Source of the DNA: Myxosarcina sp. GA_180221_E-2-1-MAG-40_15
GTDB lineage: Bacteria; Cyanobacteriota; Cyanobacteriia; Cyanobacteriales; Xenococcaceae
Direction: 5' to 3'
Length of the DNA stretch: 64,000 nucleotides
NCBI GenBank assembly: GCA_020692205.1
Contig: JAIMKV010000013.1
Coordinates: 17,670-81,669 of the forward strand
The notes below the pieces were generated by a model. The model did no database searches and was not told the origin of the DNA. It was given only the letters and a program-made list of their open reading frames with translations. Below are positions 19,173 to 29,421 of this stretch, one piece after another (the stretch's first letter is position 1; each line of letters starts with the position of its first letter). Made by a program: the position numbers and the translations under genes.

Positions 19173-19751
19173 CTAGATTGTTCCCCAATGGCGAATTACG
19201 AAAGTATTGCGTTCTGGACGACTGAGAAAGCCTTCTTGTTCTAATTGATTAATAATCTTGGTGACAGTAACTCTGGTGGCGCCAATTATTTCAGCTAAAT
19301 CTTGATGAGTTAGACGAAGATTGATTATTTGACCAATTTCTAATTTCTGACCAAATTTATGACCTAACCAAACTAAAATTCGGCGCAAACGCTTACCTAC
19401 ATTATCCGAACGAAGAATGTAGAGTATTTCTTCTGTTTGTTGAATGTGACGCTGGATCAAATTTGTAATTCGATGGGTTTGGTTAAGGGGAATACATAGT
19501 GCTTCCACATGGGTTAAACATTCAATCTTATAAGGATAGATTAGGGATAAAGGTTGTCCGATTAGATCATCTCTGCCCCAATATCCCAAAGTTATGGGCG
19601 TTCCTTCTTGGGTATAGGTAGAAGACTTAACAACCCCATATTGCAGCAACCAGTAAAAATTGGCTTGAATGAGAATCAATTCGCCTGGAGCAAAAGTTTG
19701 ACTTTTCACCTGATGGTACAGGTTGTTTTGCGGCAGAGCATTGATCATCAT
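19173..19751 (-). CDS. Crp/Fnr-family transcription regulator
   Basis: A 192-residue regulator with a shortened cNMP-binding-like sensor domain (FAPGELILIQANFYWLLQYGVVK, 20-110). A Crp-type winged helix follows, with the recognition region LTHQDLAEIIGATRVTVTKI at about 147-166. It is not NtcA, whose N-terminus and sensor residues differ. The effector cannot be told from sequence, since the Arg-Ser phosphate-binding signature of cAMP receptors is not apparent. It lies downstream of ribBA in the same direction, 74 bases away. A 15-base palindrome, GTACTATATTAGTAC, sits 10 bases before its start codon and is a candidate autoregulatory operator. Confidence 0.8.
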   Translation of the reverse strand: MMINALPQNNLYHQVKSQTFAPGELILIQANFYWLLQYGVVKSSTYTQEGTPITLGYWGRDDLIGQPLSLIYPYKIECLTHVEALCIPLNQTHRITNLIQRHIQQTEEILYILRSDNVGKRLRRILVWLGHKFGQKLEIGQIINLRLTHQDLAEIIGATRVTVTKIINQLEQEGFLSRPERNTFVIRHWGTI

Positions 19752-19761
19752 GATTATATTA

Positions 19762-19776
19762 GTACTATATTAGTAC
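19762..19776. promoter_or_regulatory. Palindrome upstream of Crp-family gene
   Basis: GTACTATATTAGTAC is a perfect inverted repeat (GTACTA, three-base centre, TAGTAC). It sits between ribBA and the regulator gene, just upstream of the regulator start. It resembles the NtcA consensus GTA-N8-TAC but with a nine-base spacer. Binding by this regulator or by NtcA is only an inference. Confidence 0.4.
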
Positions 19777-19825
19777 CTATGGCGTGAGCAACTGCCCTGA
19801 ATCATAATCAAAACTGACGAAGAAA

Positions 19826-21505
19826 TCAATCATTAGCTTGGGAAAAGCTATAAATTGTCTGACTTTCGATCGCCTTACACAGTGCAGAAGGCTTTTCAAG
19901 CAAACTATGACTTTGACGATCTAGCTTAACTTGTAACCCAGACATCGGATCGTCTCCAGGAGCGAGCAAAAATTCCAACCGGCTAATTTCTTGCCAATTA
20001 GCTAAATTATCTAAAATCTTGACTACTCCAGCTAAATAAGGATGATTGCAGTCTTGAAACCAGTCGACAGCAGCTAAATTAGGTTGGTCGAAACCAAGGT
20101 GGAAAATTAAACTAGAGTTGCTAAAAAGAGCGATCGCAATTGGTCTGGCTTCTTCCTGTACCAGAAAGTCATGTTCTTGAGCCAGATAGCGAATCTTATC
20201 AAGCTTCTCATACTGAGCTTCGGGGGATATTGTCTCTTCCTGCCAAGAAATGGCTACGGTGATTAAATAGGTTTGTAACAGCAAATGACCCAGCTTTCTG
20301 GCTTTGGTCGCTAAATATTGAGAGTTATAGTCAGTCGCTTCAATCAGTAGCGGTAGGCGATCGACTATTTCTAAGCCATAGCCTTTTAAACCAGCTATTT
20401 TGCGCGGATTGTTCGTAATTAAGCGAATTTGTTTAACACTGAGATCGTTGAGAATCTGCGCTCCCATGCCGTAATCGCGCAAGTCAGCTGGGAAACCTAA
20501 TCTTTCATTGGCTTCTACCGTGTCTAAGCCCATGTCTTGTAAAGTATAAGCCTTGAGTTTATTAACTAGACCGATACCTCTTCCTTCTTGACGAAGATAG
20601 ACTACGACTCCCAAACCATGAGCTTCGATCATTTTTAACGCTGCCTGTAGCTGCATCCGACAGTCACAGCGCATTGAACCTAAAGCGTCTCCCGTGAGAC
20701 ATTCAGAGTGCATCCTTACCAGAGCGGGTTTGGCAGCTAGCTCACCAAGATCTCCTTTGACAATTGCCAAATGCTCGGTGTTGTCTAAGGTATTGCGATA
20801 GGCATAAATTTGAAACTCACCAAACTGACTGGGAAACTGACAAACGGTTTCGCGATAGACAAAGCGATCGTGCTGGAGACGATAGCTGATTAAATCGGCA
20901 ATACTAATTAATTTTAAGTCGTGTTTCTGGGCATATTGGACTAGTTGCGGTAGTCGCGCCATCGAACCATCGGGGTTTTGAATTTCACAGATTACCCCAG
21001 CTGGATATAGCCCCGCTAAACGAGGTAAATCCACTCCAGCTTCGGTATGTCCTGCCCGTTTCAAAACTCCACCCATTCTGGCTCGCAGCGGAAAAATATG
21101 CCCAGGGCGCACCAAATCTTCGGGGATACTGGCAGGATTAATTGCTACTTGAATCGTCCGGGCGCGATCGTCGGCAGAAATTCCCGTACTGACTCCTAGC
21201 TTAGGAGAGGCATCAATACTAACGGTAAAAGCGGTTTGATTGCTATCGGTGTTCTTGCTCACCATTAAAGGTAAGTCTAAGGCATCAAGGCGATCGCCCG
21301 TCATTGCCAAACAAATTAATCCTCTAGCCTCCACCGCCATAAAGTTAATCATGCTGGGAGTCGCAAATTGAGCCGCACAGATCAGATCGCCTTCATTTTC
21401 TCGGTTTTCATCGTCGACAACAACTATGGAGCGACCTGCTTTAATATCAGCTAATGCTGAATCGATCGAGTCAAAAGTGACAGAACTGCTTCGAGGTGTA
21501 TCCAC
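19826..21505 (-). CDS. ribBA: Bifunctional DHBP synthase / GTP cyclohydrolase II
   Basis: This fusion makes the two precursors of riboflavin. The N-terminal RibB half (about 1-210) has the acidic site DDENRENEGDLI and the conserved RAGHTEAGVDLPRLAG. The RibA half (about 215-410) has the zinc-binding Cys set in SECLTGDALGSMRCDC and RQEGRGIGLVNKLKAY. A further 140 or so residues (from about 415) form an extra domain with no motif I recognise. Such a tail occurs in several cyanobacterial RibBA proteins. The gene is divergent from the GH57 gene across 331 bases, with a Crp-family regulator gene downstream. Confidence 0.95.
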   Translation of the reverse strand: MDTPRSSSVTFDSIDSALADIKAGRSIVVVDDENRENEGDLICAAQFATPSMINFMAVEARGLICLAMTGDRLDALDLPLMVSKNTDSNQTAFTVSIDASPKLGVSTGISADDRARTIQVAINPASIPEDLVRPGHIFPLRARMGGVLKRAGHTEAGVDLPRLAGLYPAGVICEIQNPDGSMARLPQLVQYAQKHDLKLISIADLISYRLQHDRFVYRETVCQFPSQFGEFQIYAYRNTLDNTEHLAIVKGDLGELAAKPALVRMHSECLTGDALGSMRCDCRMQLQAALKMIEAHGLGVVVYLRQEGRGIGLVNKLKAYTLQDMGLDTVEANERLGFPADLRDYGMGAQILNDLSVKQIRLITNNPRKIAGLKGYGLEIVDRLPLLIEATDYNSQYLATKARKLGHLLLQTYLITVAISWQEETISPEAQYEKLDKIRYLAQEHDFLVQEEARPIAIALFSNSSLIFHLGFDQPNLAAVDWFQDCNHPYLAGVVKILDNLANWQEISRLEFLLAPGDDPMSGLQVKLDRQSHSLLEKPSALCKAIESQTIYSFSQAND

Positions 21506-21836
21506 TATAAAAATTTAGCTATGAGTTAGATTACTGAAAAAATTCATCTAGGTTATTAAGTAATTTTAACTTTATTCGATCTTACTTAGCTTTGATTCTG
21601 ATTCCGATCTGGAGTCGCTTATTTGACCTGCAATATTCTATTTTCTTAAAGTTTGTTGATTTATCTTACAAATCAGTCGATTGAGAATAAACTAAGTTTA
21701 AATAAAGTACATAAAGTCGCTACATTTCAACCAGATTTTGATTATCAATAGGTTTTCCGTATTGCTTTTTATATTAATCAGCAGTCTAGTTAATCGTTTC
21801 TCCTAAGCTAATGTAATTCTAGAGAGTATTTTTTAT
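21506..21836. other. Divergent promoter region, ribBA and GH57 gene
   Basis: 331 AT-rich bases between two divergent genes. No open frame, hairpin or RNA motif was noticed, including no FMN riboswitch-like conserved core upstream of ribBA. It presumably holds the two promoters. Confidence 0.4.
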
Positions 21837-24416
21837 ATGGTTTCTACTGCACCAGTTAGTTCATCTGTAAACTCAATCATTAAGACCAAAGTAAAGCCCG
21901 ATCCCCTCAAAACAGCCCAAGGCGTATATATTACTGTCCATGGTCACTTCTACCAACCACCGCGAGAGAATCCATATCTCAACACGATCGAAAGACAACC
22001 CAGCGCGCACCCATATCATGACTGGAATGAGCGCATTCATCATGAATGTTATCGCCCCAACGCTTTTGCTCGTATCCTGAATCACAATCAGGAGTTAGTG
22101 GGGATCGTTAATAATTTTGAGTATCTCAGTTTTAATATTGGCGCCACCTTGATGTCGTGGCTAGAACAATATGATCCCGCTGTTTATCAGCGAATATTAG
22201 AGGCAGATCGGATCAGTAGTCAGAGATTGAACGGACATGGTAACGCGATCGCCCAGGTATATAATCATATTATTCTGCCTTTAGCTAACCAGCAGGATAA
22301 GATTACGCAAATTCGCTGGGGCAAAGCAGATTTTCAGCATCGTTTTAAACGCGATCCTGAAGGGATGTGGTTAGCGGAAACAGCCGTAGACTATCCTACT
22401 TTAGAGGCTTTAATCGAAGAAGAGATTAAGTTTATTGTTCTGGCTCCTTCCCAAGCCGAAAAATGCCGAGAAATGTCAACAGAAAGCGAACCAACCCCAA
22501 AATGGCATCAGGTGGGCGGACAGCAAATTGATCCCACTCGTCCCTATCGCTGTTTTGTCGATAGCGATCGCTACATTGACATTTTCTTTTATGATGGCCC
22601 GATCTCTCGCGACATGGGCTTTAATGATGTTTTAGAAACCTCTGATAATTTTGCCAATCGGCTAGAACAGGCAGTTAAAGGCGATTCTCGTCCCTCTCAG
22701 CTGATTAGCGTTGCTACTGATGGTGAGACTTTCGGACATCACAAAGGCGGTACAGAAAAGTGTATAGCTTATGCTTTGAGTGAACAGTTTGCCAACCAGG
22801 GTTGGACAGTAACTAACTACGCTCACTATCTCAGTATCTGTCCTCCGACTTGGGAAGTAGAGTTAAAACCCGTTACTGCCTGGAGTTGCGACCACGGAGT
22901 CGCTCGCTGGCAAGACGACTGTGGTTGTGCTAGCGGTGGAGGTTGGCATCAAAAATGGCGTAAACCGCTGCGAGAATCTCTAAATTGGCTGCGCGATCGC
23001 TTAATTACGATTTACGAAGAGATGGGTAATCAATTCTTCGATGATCCCTGGTTAGCCCGTAATGAATATATTCAAGTTTTGCGCGATCGCTCAAAACATA
23101 ACGTCAGTAGTTTTTTACAAAGGCATCAGGCAAAAGAATTATCGGCGAGTGAAAAGATCGATGCTCTGCGTCTTTTAGAAATGCAGCGTCATGCCCTCTT
23201 GATGTATACCAGCTGCGGTTGGTTTTTTGAAGAAATTTCTCGTCCAGAAGGAGTACAAATTCTGCGTTATGCTGCCCGAGCAATGGAATTGGCAGGGGCA
23301 GTAGCAGGGGTTCACCTCAAGCAGAAGTTTATCGGTTATCTAGCCCAAGCCCCCAGTAATGTAGCTAGCTTTGGTAACGGGAAAAAGGTGTTTCAAGAGT
23401 TGGTTGCCCCTGCGGAGGTTAGTCTACATCAGGTAGCGGCTCACTATGCGATTAGCTCTTTGTTCGATAATTATCCTCATCAAGAACGGATCTACTGCTA
23501 TGAGGTAGAGCAACTAGATTATCAAAAACAGCAGCTGGGGACTTTGACTCTTTCTGTCGGACAAATTAAATTGACCTCAGAAATTACCTGGGAAACTAAG
23601 CATTTTGTCTTTGCAGTACTGCATTTAGGTGGATGGGATTTTCACTGCTGCATTACGGGTTTTGATGGTCGTTTAGCTTATGCGCAATTGAAGCAACAGT
23701 TATTTACCGATATTAAACAAGCTAGCGCCGCCCAAGTTATCTTAACCATGAATCGTTCCATGGGAGAACACTCATTTAATCTACAACATCTGTTTGCTGA
23801 AGAAAGACAACGGATCGTCAGGCTGTTAACGGCTCAAACTAAAAAACATTTGGATCAGCTCTATACTCAGGTGTATCGCGAGAACTACAGTATGCTAGCA
23901 GCTTTTCAAAGGGAAGAAATGCCCGTACCTCAAGAATTGAAGGTAGCGGCAGAGGTAGCTCTATCTTTTCGCTGTTTAGAAACTGCCGGTAATTTAGAAA
24001 AAGCGATCGAAGAACCTGCTGCGATCGATAGCTGTCTGGCAGAATTAACTGCTACGGCTACTGAGGCTAACTATCTTGAATGTTGGCTAAATATACCTGA
24101 AGTCAAAGTAATTTTAGAACAGACAATTGTGCGTTTATTGTGGCAGTTGCTTTATGATGGCAACCCCCTGACTTTATCAGCAGATGCTGCTCGAATAAAA
24201 TGTGCGATCGCTCTAGGAAATCAGCTACGCCTCGGCTTGGCACTAGACAAAGCACAGGAGGTATATTTCAACTGTCTTCATCAATATATCTTGCCTAATT
24301 GCTTAATCAATTCCAATAGTCGGGATCGAGATAGCTGTCGTTGGGATATTACGCAACTTAAACCCTTACTCGAATTAGGACAAAGCCTAGCGATTGATGT
24401 TAGTAGTTGGAGCTAA
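21837..24416 (+). CDS. GH57-family glycoside hydrolase with DUF3536-type C-terminus
   Basis: An 859-residue protein. The N-terminal part carries GH57 features: YITVHGHFYQPPRENPYLN at about 31-49, FNIGATLMSWLE, and ATDGETFGHHKGGTE, the region that supplies a catalytic acidic residue in this family. The C-terminal half (about 360-859) is mostly helical and matches the long extension seen in bacterial GH57-DUF3536 proteins. The family acts on alpha-glucans (amylases, branching enzymes and alpha-amylase-like enzymes). The nearby glgB supports a role in glycogen metabolism. The exact reaction is not known. Confidence 0.85.
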   Translation: MVSTAPVSSSVNSIIKTKVKPDPLKTAQGVYITVHGHFYQPPRENPYLNTIERQPSAHPYHDWNERIHHECYRPNAFARILNHNQELVGIVNNFEYLSFNIGATLMSWLEQYDPAVYQRILEADRISSQRLNGHGNAIAQVYNHIILPLANQQDKITQIRWGKADFQHRFKRDPEGMWLAETAVDYPTLEALIEEEIKFIVLAPSQAEKCREMSTESEPTPKWHQVGGQQIDPTRPYRCFVDSDRYIDIFFYDGPISRDMGFNDVLETSDNFANRLEQAVKGDSRPSQLISVATDGETFGHHKGGTEKCIAYALSEQFANQGWTVTNYAHYLSICPPTWEVELKPVTAWSCDHGVARWQDDCGCASGGGWHQKWRKPLRESLNWLRDRLITIYEEMGNQFFDDPWLARNEYIQVLRDRSKHNVSSFLQRHQAKELSASEKIDALRLLEMQRHALLMYTSCGWFFEEISRPEGVQILRYAARAMELAGAVAGVHLKQKFIGYLAQAPSNVASFGNGKKVFQELVAPAEVSLHQVAAHYAISSLFDNYPHQERIYCYEVEQLDYQKQQLGTLTLSVGQIKLTSEITWETKHFVFAVLHLGGWDFHCCITGFDGRLAYAQLKQQLFTDIKQASAAQVILTMNRSMGEHSFNLQHLFAEERQRIVRLLTAQTKKHLDQLYTQVYRENYSMLAAFQREEMPVPQELKVAAEVALSFRCLETAGNLEKAIEEPAAIDSCLAELTATATEANYLECWLNIPEVKVILEQTIVRLLWQLLYDGNPLTLSADAARIKCAIALGNQLRLGLALDKAQEVYFNCLHQYILPNCLINSNSRDRDSCRWDITQLKPLLELGQSLAIDVSSWS

Positions 24417-24451
24417 CAATTATTCGCTTGGATTATAAACTACCTGGTAAA

Positions 24452-24490
24452 TAATCTTGCGAGTAGCAGGGTTTGCTACTCGCAAGATTA
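24452..24490. terminator. Bidirectional hairpin terminator
   Basis: A perfect 17-base inverted repeat (TAATCTTGCGAGTAGCA at 24452-24468 with its complement at 24474-24490) closes over a five-base loop. It sits between the convergent GH57 gene and a small minus-strand gene and should stop transcription from both sides. Confidence 0.8.
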
Positions 24491-24509
24491 GGTTTCTACT
24501 AACTAAATC

Positions 24510-24752
24510 TTAGCTGTCCAATAGATCTTTAGCCTGTCGATAAACCAGTCTTTCTGATTCTGTTGCCGCAGCCAAAGATTCGGCGTGGATTTGTTCTAGA
24601 CTAGCAATATAGCTTTGCTTTTGACTAAGAACTCGGCTTGTTTTAGAAGCAGTAATCATAGCAAGCTGCGCTCTAAGGGGAAGTTGACGAAAAATAGCTA
24701 AACGTTGTTCTAGAGATGACAATTGGTATCGCCCAAGAAGATCTAAGACCAC
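24510..24752 (-). CDS. Small helical hypothetical protein
   Basis: An 80-residue, largely helical protein (LSSLEQRLAIFRQLPLRAQLAMITASK, then a helix rich in Ala, Glu and Ser). It has no signal peptide, cysteines or membrane segment. I do not recognise a family. The strong terminator downstream and the clean start in an AT-rich leader support a real gene. The TRXLSQKQSYIASLEQIHAES-like C-terminal helix may form a coiled coil. Confidence 0.5.
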   Translation of the reverse strand: MVLDLLGRYQLSSLEQRLAIFRQLPLRAQLAMITASKTSRVLSQKQSYIASLEQIHAESLAAATESERLVYRQAKDLLDS

Positions 24753-24862
24753 TATAATTAATCAACAATCCTGGGCAAATCTATCTCTAGTTTATATATG
24801 CATCTAAAGTAACCTAAAATTAAGATCATGTTAGTAAATGTAGTTACTATATAAACTAAAAA

Positions 24863-25171
24863 TTGATTATTTCTCAGCTAAATGCCAGAAAAATTACCAT
24901 TCTAGTTATCTTAGTTAACTGGTTACAACCAAGTATATGTCTTGCCTTACCGCCCAGAGAAGACATACCAGAAGAAGTGCTGCGGACTGAAATCATCCTC
25001 GAAGGGCGATCGCCTATAGACGGAAAACCTTTGTCTGCTAGTGAATATGAAGAGCTTGAGGCACAGTTAGCTCAAACCCGCTTTAGCCCCCAAATTGACC
25101 CACAAATTCAGCAACTCATCTTTTTGTTACAGATTAGAAAATTAATCAAAACTATAATTCCTTTTTATTAA
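24863..25171 (+). CDS. Small secreted hypothetical protein
   Basis: A 102-residue protein with a probable signal peptide (positively charged start, hydrophobic ITILVILVNWLQPSICLA, cleavage near residue 28), so it should be exported. The mature part is acidic (PREDIPEEVLRTEIILEGRS) and ends in a basic helix. No ATG lies in frame, and an in-frame stop just upstream leaves the TTG at 24863 as the likely start. The family is not recognised. Close glgB context may be chance. Confidence 0.5.
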   Translation: MIISQLNARKITILVILVNWLQPSICLALPPREDIPEEVLRTEIILEGRSPIDGKPLSASEYEELEAQLAQTRFSPQIDPQIQQLIFLLQIRKLIKTIIPFY

Positions 25172-25356
25172 TCCGCTTTACCTAAAAATCAATAATTTCT
25201 TTATATTGTGCTTAAAAATAGTTAAAGTATTTATACAAACACTTTAAGAAAATCAATCAAACGAATTTGCTGGTTTAATTAGCTTTAGCTAAATACTTAC
25301 TCAGCATTTCTTTTAACAAATTTACTGCTAATACGTACCTGAATATTGATACTTTG

Positions 25357-27651
25357 ATGTCTTTAACCATTGCTCCAGAACAAGTCAATCAGATCGTTCA
25401 CAATCTTCACCATAATCCATTTGAAGTTTTAGGTCGCCATCCTTATGAAGAGAATGGCAAGGTTCAAAGTTGGGTAATTCGCGCCTATCTCCCTGATGCC
25501 TCAGCTGCATGGGTAGTGTGTCCCGAAGAAAGAATTGAGTATCCGATGCAGTCCATGCACAACCCTCATTTTTTTGTTTGTGTAGTTCACAACTCTAAGT
25601 TAGCCAATTATCAACTTCGGATTAAAGAAGGAAATAGCGAAAGAGTAATTTACGACCCCTATGCTTTTCCCTCGCCTAAATTAACCGATCTAGATATTCA
25701 TTTGTTTGCTGAAGGCAACCATCATCGTATTTACGAAAAGCTGGGCGCGCATCCTATCGAGATAGATGGTGTTACAGGGGTGTATTTTGCTATTTGGGCG
25801 CCTAATGCTCGCAATGTCTCAGTATTAGGAGACTTTAATAGCTGGGATGGCAGAAGTCACCAAATGCGTAAAGGCAGCAGTGGTATTTGGGAATTGTTTG
25901 TGCCTGGACTAACTTTTGGTGCAACATATAAGTACGAAGTCAAAAATTGGGAAGGGCATATTTACGAAAAATCTGATCCTTATGGTTTTCAACAAGAGGT
26001 TAGACCAAAAACGGCCTCGATTGTTGCTGACCTCAATAGTTATCAGTGGAACGATGCCGAGTGGATGGAACAGCGTCGTAATAGCGATCCTTTAGCTAAA
26101 CCGATATCTGTATACGAACTTCATTTAGGCTCTTGGCTACATGCTTCTGCCAATGAACCGACCCAATTACTATCTGGCCTAGCTGAACCTGTCATTGCTA
26201 CAGAATGGAAACAGGAAGCTCGTTTCTTGAGCTATTACGAATTAGCCGATAAGCTGATTCCCTATGTCAAAGAACTAGGCTATACCCACATTGAAGTGCT
26301 GCCCATTGCCGAACATCCTTTCGATGGTTCATGGGGATATCAGGTTACGGGATATTATGCCCCCACCTCTCGTTATGGCAACCCTGAAGACTTGATGTAT
26401 TTGATCGACCAATGCCATCAAAATGGTTTGGGAGTAATCGTCGATTGGGTTCCTGGTCATTTTCCTAAAGATGGTCATGGTTTGGCCTTTTTTGATGGGA
26501 GTCACCTTTATGAACACGCCGATCCTCGCAAGGGCGAACATAAAGAATGGGGAACCTTAGTTTTTAACTACAATCGCAATGAAGTCCGCAACTTTTTGGT
26601 AGCCAATGCTTTGTTTTGGTTCGATAAATATCACATCGATGGTATTCGGGTAGATGCTGTAGCTTCCATGCTCTATCTCAACTACTGTCGTGAAGATGGA
26701 GAATGGGTGGCTAACGACTATGGTGGTTGTGAAAATATTGAAGCAGCCAACTTTTTACGTCAGGTTAATAGTATCCTGTTTAGCTACTTTCCTGGAGTGC
26801 TGTCTATTGCCGAAGAATCAACTTCTTGGCCGATGGTATCTTGGCCAACCTATACTGGTGGCTTAGGCTTCAACATGAAGTGGAACATGGGCTGGATGCA
26901 CGATATGTTGGATTACTTCAACATGGATCCTTGGTTCCGTCAATTTCATCAAAATAATCTTACCTTCAGTATGTGGTATCACCATAGTGAAAACTATATG
27001 CTGGCTCTATCACACGATGAGATCGTTCATGGTAAGAGTAATATTATCGGCAAGATGCCAGGAGATGAATGGCAGAAGTTTGCCAACGTTCGCTGTCTGT
27101 TTGGCTATATGTTTACTCATCCTGGCAAAAAAACCATGTTTATGAGTATGGAGTTTGCCCAGTGGAGTGAGTGGAATGTCTGGACAGATCTTGATTGGGA
27201 TTTGCTGCAATACCATAACCACAAAACCTTAAAACAGTTCTTTGCCGATCTCAACCAGGTTTACAAGAGCGAACCCGCGCTATATAGCCAAGATTTTGAA
27301 GAAGAAGGTTTTGAATGGATTGACTGTAGCGATAATCGTCATAGCGTCATCGCATTTATCCGTCGAGGAAAAGATCCTCATCAGTTGGTAATTGCTGTTT
27401 GTAACTTTACTCCCCAACCTCATAGTCACTATCGCATTGGTGTTCCAGAACAAGGTTTTTATACCGAAATCTTTAATAGTGATGCTCGCAAGTATGGCGG
27501 CAGTAACATGGGGAACTTAGGCGGCAAATGGACTGATGAATGGTCATTTCACAATCATTCTTATTCTTTAGATTTATGTTTACCTCCTTTGGGAGTCTTA
27601 ATTCTAAAAATAGATCGTCAGAAAACTCAGGCAATTTTGGCAGGTAATTAA
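25357..27651 (+). CDS. glgB: 1,4-alpha-glucan branching enzyme
   Basis: This GH13 enzyme forms alpha-1,6 branches in glycogen. The 764-residue protein has two N-terminal carbohydrate-binding/isoamylase-N-like domains ([23 protein letters not shown] marks the start of the catalytic part). The active-site set is complete: the nucleophile Asp in [14 protein letters not shown], Glu in [11 protein letters not shown], and [12 protein letters not shown]. The C-terminal beta domain ends at PPLGVLILK. The ATG at 25357 is taken as start rather than the in-frame TTG one codon upstream. With the GH57 gene nearby it forms a small alpha-glucan locus. Confidence 0.97.
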   Translation: MSLTIAPEQVNQIVHNLHHNPFEVLGRHPYEENGKVQSWVIRAYLPDASAAWVVCPEERIEYPMQSMHNPHFFVCVVHNSKLANYQLRIKEGNSERVIYDPYAFPSPKLTDLDIHLFAEGNHHRIYEKLGAHPIEIDGVTGVYFAIWAPNARNVSVLGDFNSWDGRSHQMRKGSSGIWELFVPGLTFGATYKYEVKNWEGHIYEKSDPYGFQQEVRPKTASIVADLNSYQWNDAEWMEQRRNSDPLAKPISVYELHLGSWLHASANEPTQLLSGLAEPVIATEWKQEARFLSYYELADKLIPYVKELGYTHIEVLPIAEHPFDGSWGYQVTGYYAPTSRYGNPEDLMYLIDQCHQNGLGVIVDWVPGHFPKDGHGLAFFDGSHLYEHADPRKGEHKEWGTLVFNYNRNEVRNFLVANALFWFDKYHIDGIRVDAVASMLYLNYCREDGEWVANDYGGCENIEAANFLRQVNSILFSYFPGVLSIAEESTSWPMVSWPTYTGGLGFNMKWNMGWMHDMLDYFNMDPWFRQFHQNNLTFSMWYHHSENYMLALSHDEIVHGKSNIIGKMPGDEWQKFANVRCLFGYMFTHPGKKTMFMSMEFAQWSEWNVWTDLDWDLLQYHNHKTLKQFFADLNQVYKSEPALYSQDFEEEGFEWIDCSDNRHSVIAFIRRGKDPHQLVIAVCNFTPQPHSHYRIGVPEQGFYTEIFNSDARKYGGSNMGNLGGKWTDEWSFHNHSYSLDLCLPPLGVLILKIDRQKTQAILAGN

Positions 27652-27667
27652 AGTAATTTTAATACGT

Positions 27668-27695
27668 GTTGGGTTAGTAATTAGGCTAATCCAAC
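27668..27695. terminator. Hairpin between convergent glgB and MFS genes
   Basis: GTTGGGTTAG at 27668-27677 pairs with CTAATCCAAC at 27686-27695 (one wobble) over an eight-base loop. It lies between two converging genes and is a likely terminator. Confidence 0.6.
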
Positions 27696-27713
27696 CTAAT
27701 GGCTATGAAGATG

Positions 27714-28886
27714 TCACACTGCTCTGGCTCTAACTAATTGCCACCAGCAAAACCAGCCAAAGATTAGAAATAAACAACCCGCTACAATTAATCCAGTAAA
27801 TAAATCATACCGCGAGGCGATCGCCCCAATCACAGGGGCAACAAGAGCAAAACCAATCCGAAACACCAGACTATTAATGGAAAGTATAGTTGCTCTGACG
27901 GAGGATGATATTTGTCGGTTAATTGCGTTGAAAATTAAGGGTGAAGATAAACCCCGCACCAAATAAAGGATCACAATAAAAACTATCCCCCAAACTTGGT
28001 TGATACTGCCCAGACAAATATAAGCAACTCCTAAGATGAGGATCAATCCCAAAGTAGCTTTTTTGATCCCCAAAATACGCTGTAGGTGATGGACATTTAC
28101 CGAAGCCACGCTCATACTTAGATGAAAGATTGCCCAAGCCCAGCCAAAAAATTGAATTGGCAGATTTAATTGTTTTAAGTAATCTTGTGACAACCAGACA
28201 ATCAGAAAACTAGCACTAGAAAAAGTACCGCTTAATAGTATTAGCCATCGAAGCTGGGGGCGTTTAGCAACATCAACAATAATGTTTTTTAGCTGTTTTA
28301 ACTTTTGTGTTTGGCCGAGGATTTGATGTTTTGGCTCAACCAAGGTTAATGCCAAACCAAAGTACATGATCAAACAAACCGTTTGTAAATAAAAAGGATA
28401 GACTAAATTAGCTGAAGCGATCGCTGCACCAATTATACCGCACACTGCTTCACTAATTCCCGCGATCGCCACTAATCTTCCTTCCCATACCTGATAGTAT
28501 TTTTCTCTACCTAACTGTAATAAGGTATCGTAGCCGAGGGCGGTATTTGCCCCAGAAATAAGACTTCCTGCCACTCCTGCTAAAATTTCGGCGATCGCAA
28601 ATTGATTAAAAGAAGTTCCCACACAATAAATCAGCCAGCTAGCAATCCAAAACCCACTACCAAGAACTAGACAGGCTTTTCTACCCGAAAGATCCGCTAG
28701 GTATCCTGATGGCACTTCTAGCACCAAAACTGACAGAGATAAGATAGTTTTCAGCAGGACAATTTGTTCTATATCAAGTCCGTAATTTTCATAAAATAAA
28801 ACAATAGTCGGAATTGGAAACCAAGCAAAAGCTAATCCTTGGAGAATATATAGCTTAATTGGATTTGAGGCGATAGATTTTTCCAA
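27714..28886 (-). CDS. MFS transporter
   Basis: A 390-residue protein with about twelve transmembrane segments. It has the MFS loop signature in GYLADLSGRKACLVLGSG (about 62-79) between helices 2 and 3. The substrate is not evident. It starts 29 bases downstream of ureE on the same strand, so it could be the last gene of the urease operon, but nothing in the sequence shows urea transport, which usually uses an ABC system or UT-type channel. Confidence 0.8.
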   Translation of the reverse strand: MEKSIASNPIKLYILQGLAFAWFPIPTIVLFYENYGLDIEQIVLLKTILSLSVLVLEVPSGYLADLSGRKACLVLGSGFWIASWLIYCVGTSFNQFAIAEILAGVAGSLISGANTALGYDTLLQLGREKYYQVWEGRLVAIAGISEAVCGIIGAAIASANLVYPFYLQTVCLIMYFGLALTLVEPKHQILGQTQKLKQLKNIIVDVAKRPQLRWLILLSGTFSSASFLIVWLSQDYLKQLNLPIQFFGWAWAIFHLSMSVASVNVHHLQRILGIKKATLGLILILGVAYICLGSINQVWGIVFIVILYLVRGLSSPLIFNAINRQISSSVRATILSINSLVFRIGFALVAPVIGAIASRYDLFTGLIVAGCLFLIFGWFCWWQLVRARAV

Positions 28887-28915
28887 GTAATAATTAAATT
28901 AATTGAAGCTGCTTT

Positions 28916-29416
28916 TTAGTGACTGTGGTGCAAGAAAGCCAATTCTTGGTTGTCAGATTGCCTTTGATAGTTAATTTGTAGCCCAGGAATATTTAATTGA
29001 TTAATTAGCTTTTCGAGAATTAATTTATCTGTAATTAGCTGCACATATATCTTATTTTCCTGCATCGTGATTGGATAATGATGGTTGCCTAAAATATGAC
29101 CCAGGTAAACTAATTTAGTGTAAGCAACACTCGAATCTATGGTCAACAAATCTAAGACTAACAATTCTTGTTCTTGGACGTGAATTAATAACAGTTGATC
29201 TGAATCAGTTTTAAAGATGTCTCCTGAACGCAAAGCGCGATCGCGACTTTTAATTATCCCTACTGCTATCCCAGAATTAGTATGAGCATGAATTCGACCC
29301 TTATGGCGATCGCTTTCTCGTAAGCTTACTGCTAAACAAGTTTCGATGGTAATTAATTCAGCTAAATCTGAACTATCTTGAATATTTCCGATATATGTTT
29401 GAGCTACTTCTGTCAT
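28916..29416 (-). CDS. ureE: Urease accessory protein UreE
   Basis: UreE is a nickel-binding metallochaperone that hands Ni to the UreG-UreF-UreD complex for urease activation. The 166-residue protein has the N-terminal peptide-binding domain (SLRESDRHKGRIHAHTNSGI) and a C-terminal metal domain with LGHILGNHHYPI, where a histidine pair is expected to bind metal, and a short His tail (FLHHSH). The start overlaps nothing and lies five bases beyond the ureD stop in operon order. The His tail is shorter than in some Klebsiella-type UreE proteins. Confidence 0.9.
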   Translation of the reverse strand: MTEVAQTYIGNIQDSSDLAELITIETCLAVSLRESDRHKGRIHAHTNSGIAVGIIKSRDRALRSGDIFKTDSDQLLLIHVQEQELLVLDLLTIDSSVAYTKLVYLGHILGNHHYPITMQENKIYVQLITDKLILEKLINQLNIPGLQINYQRQSDNQELAFLHHSH

Positions 29417-29421
29417 CTTGA

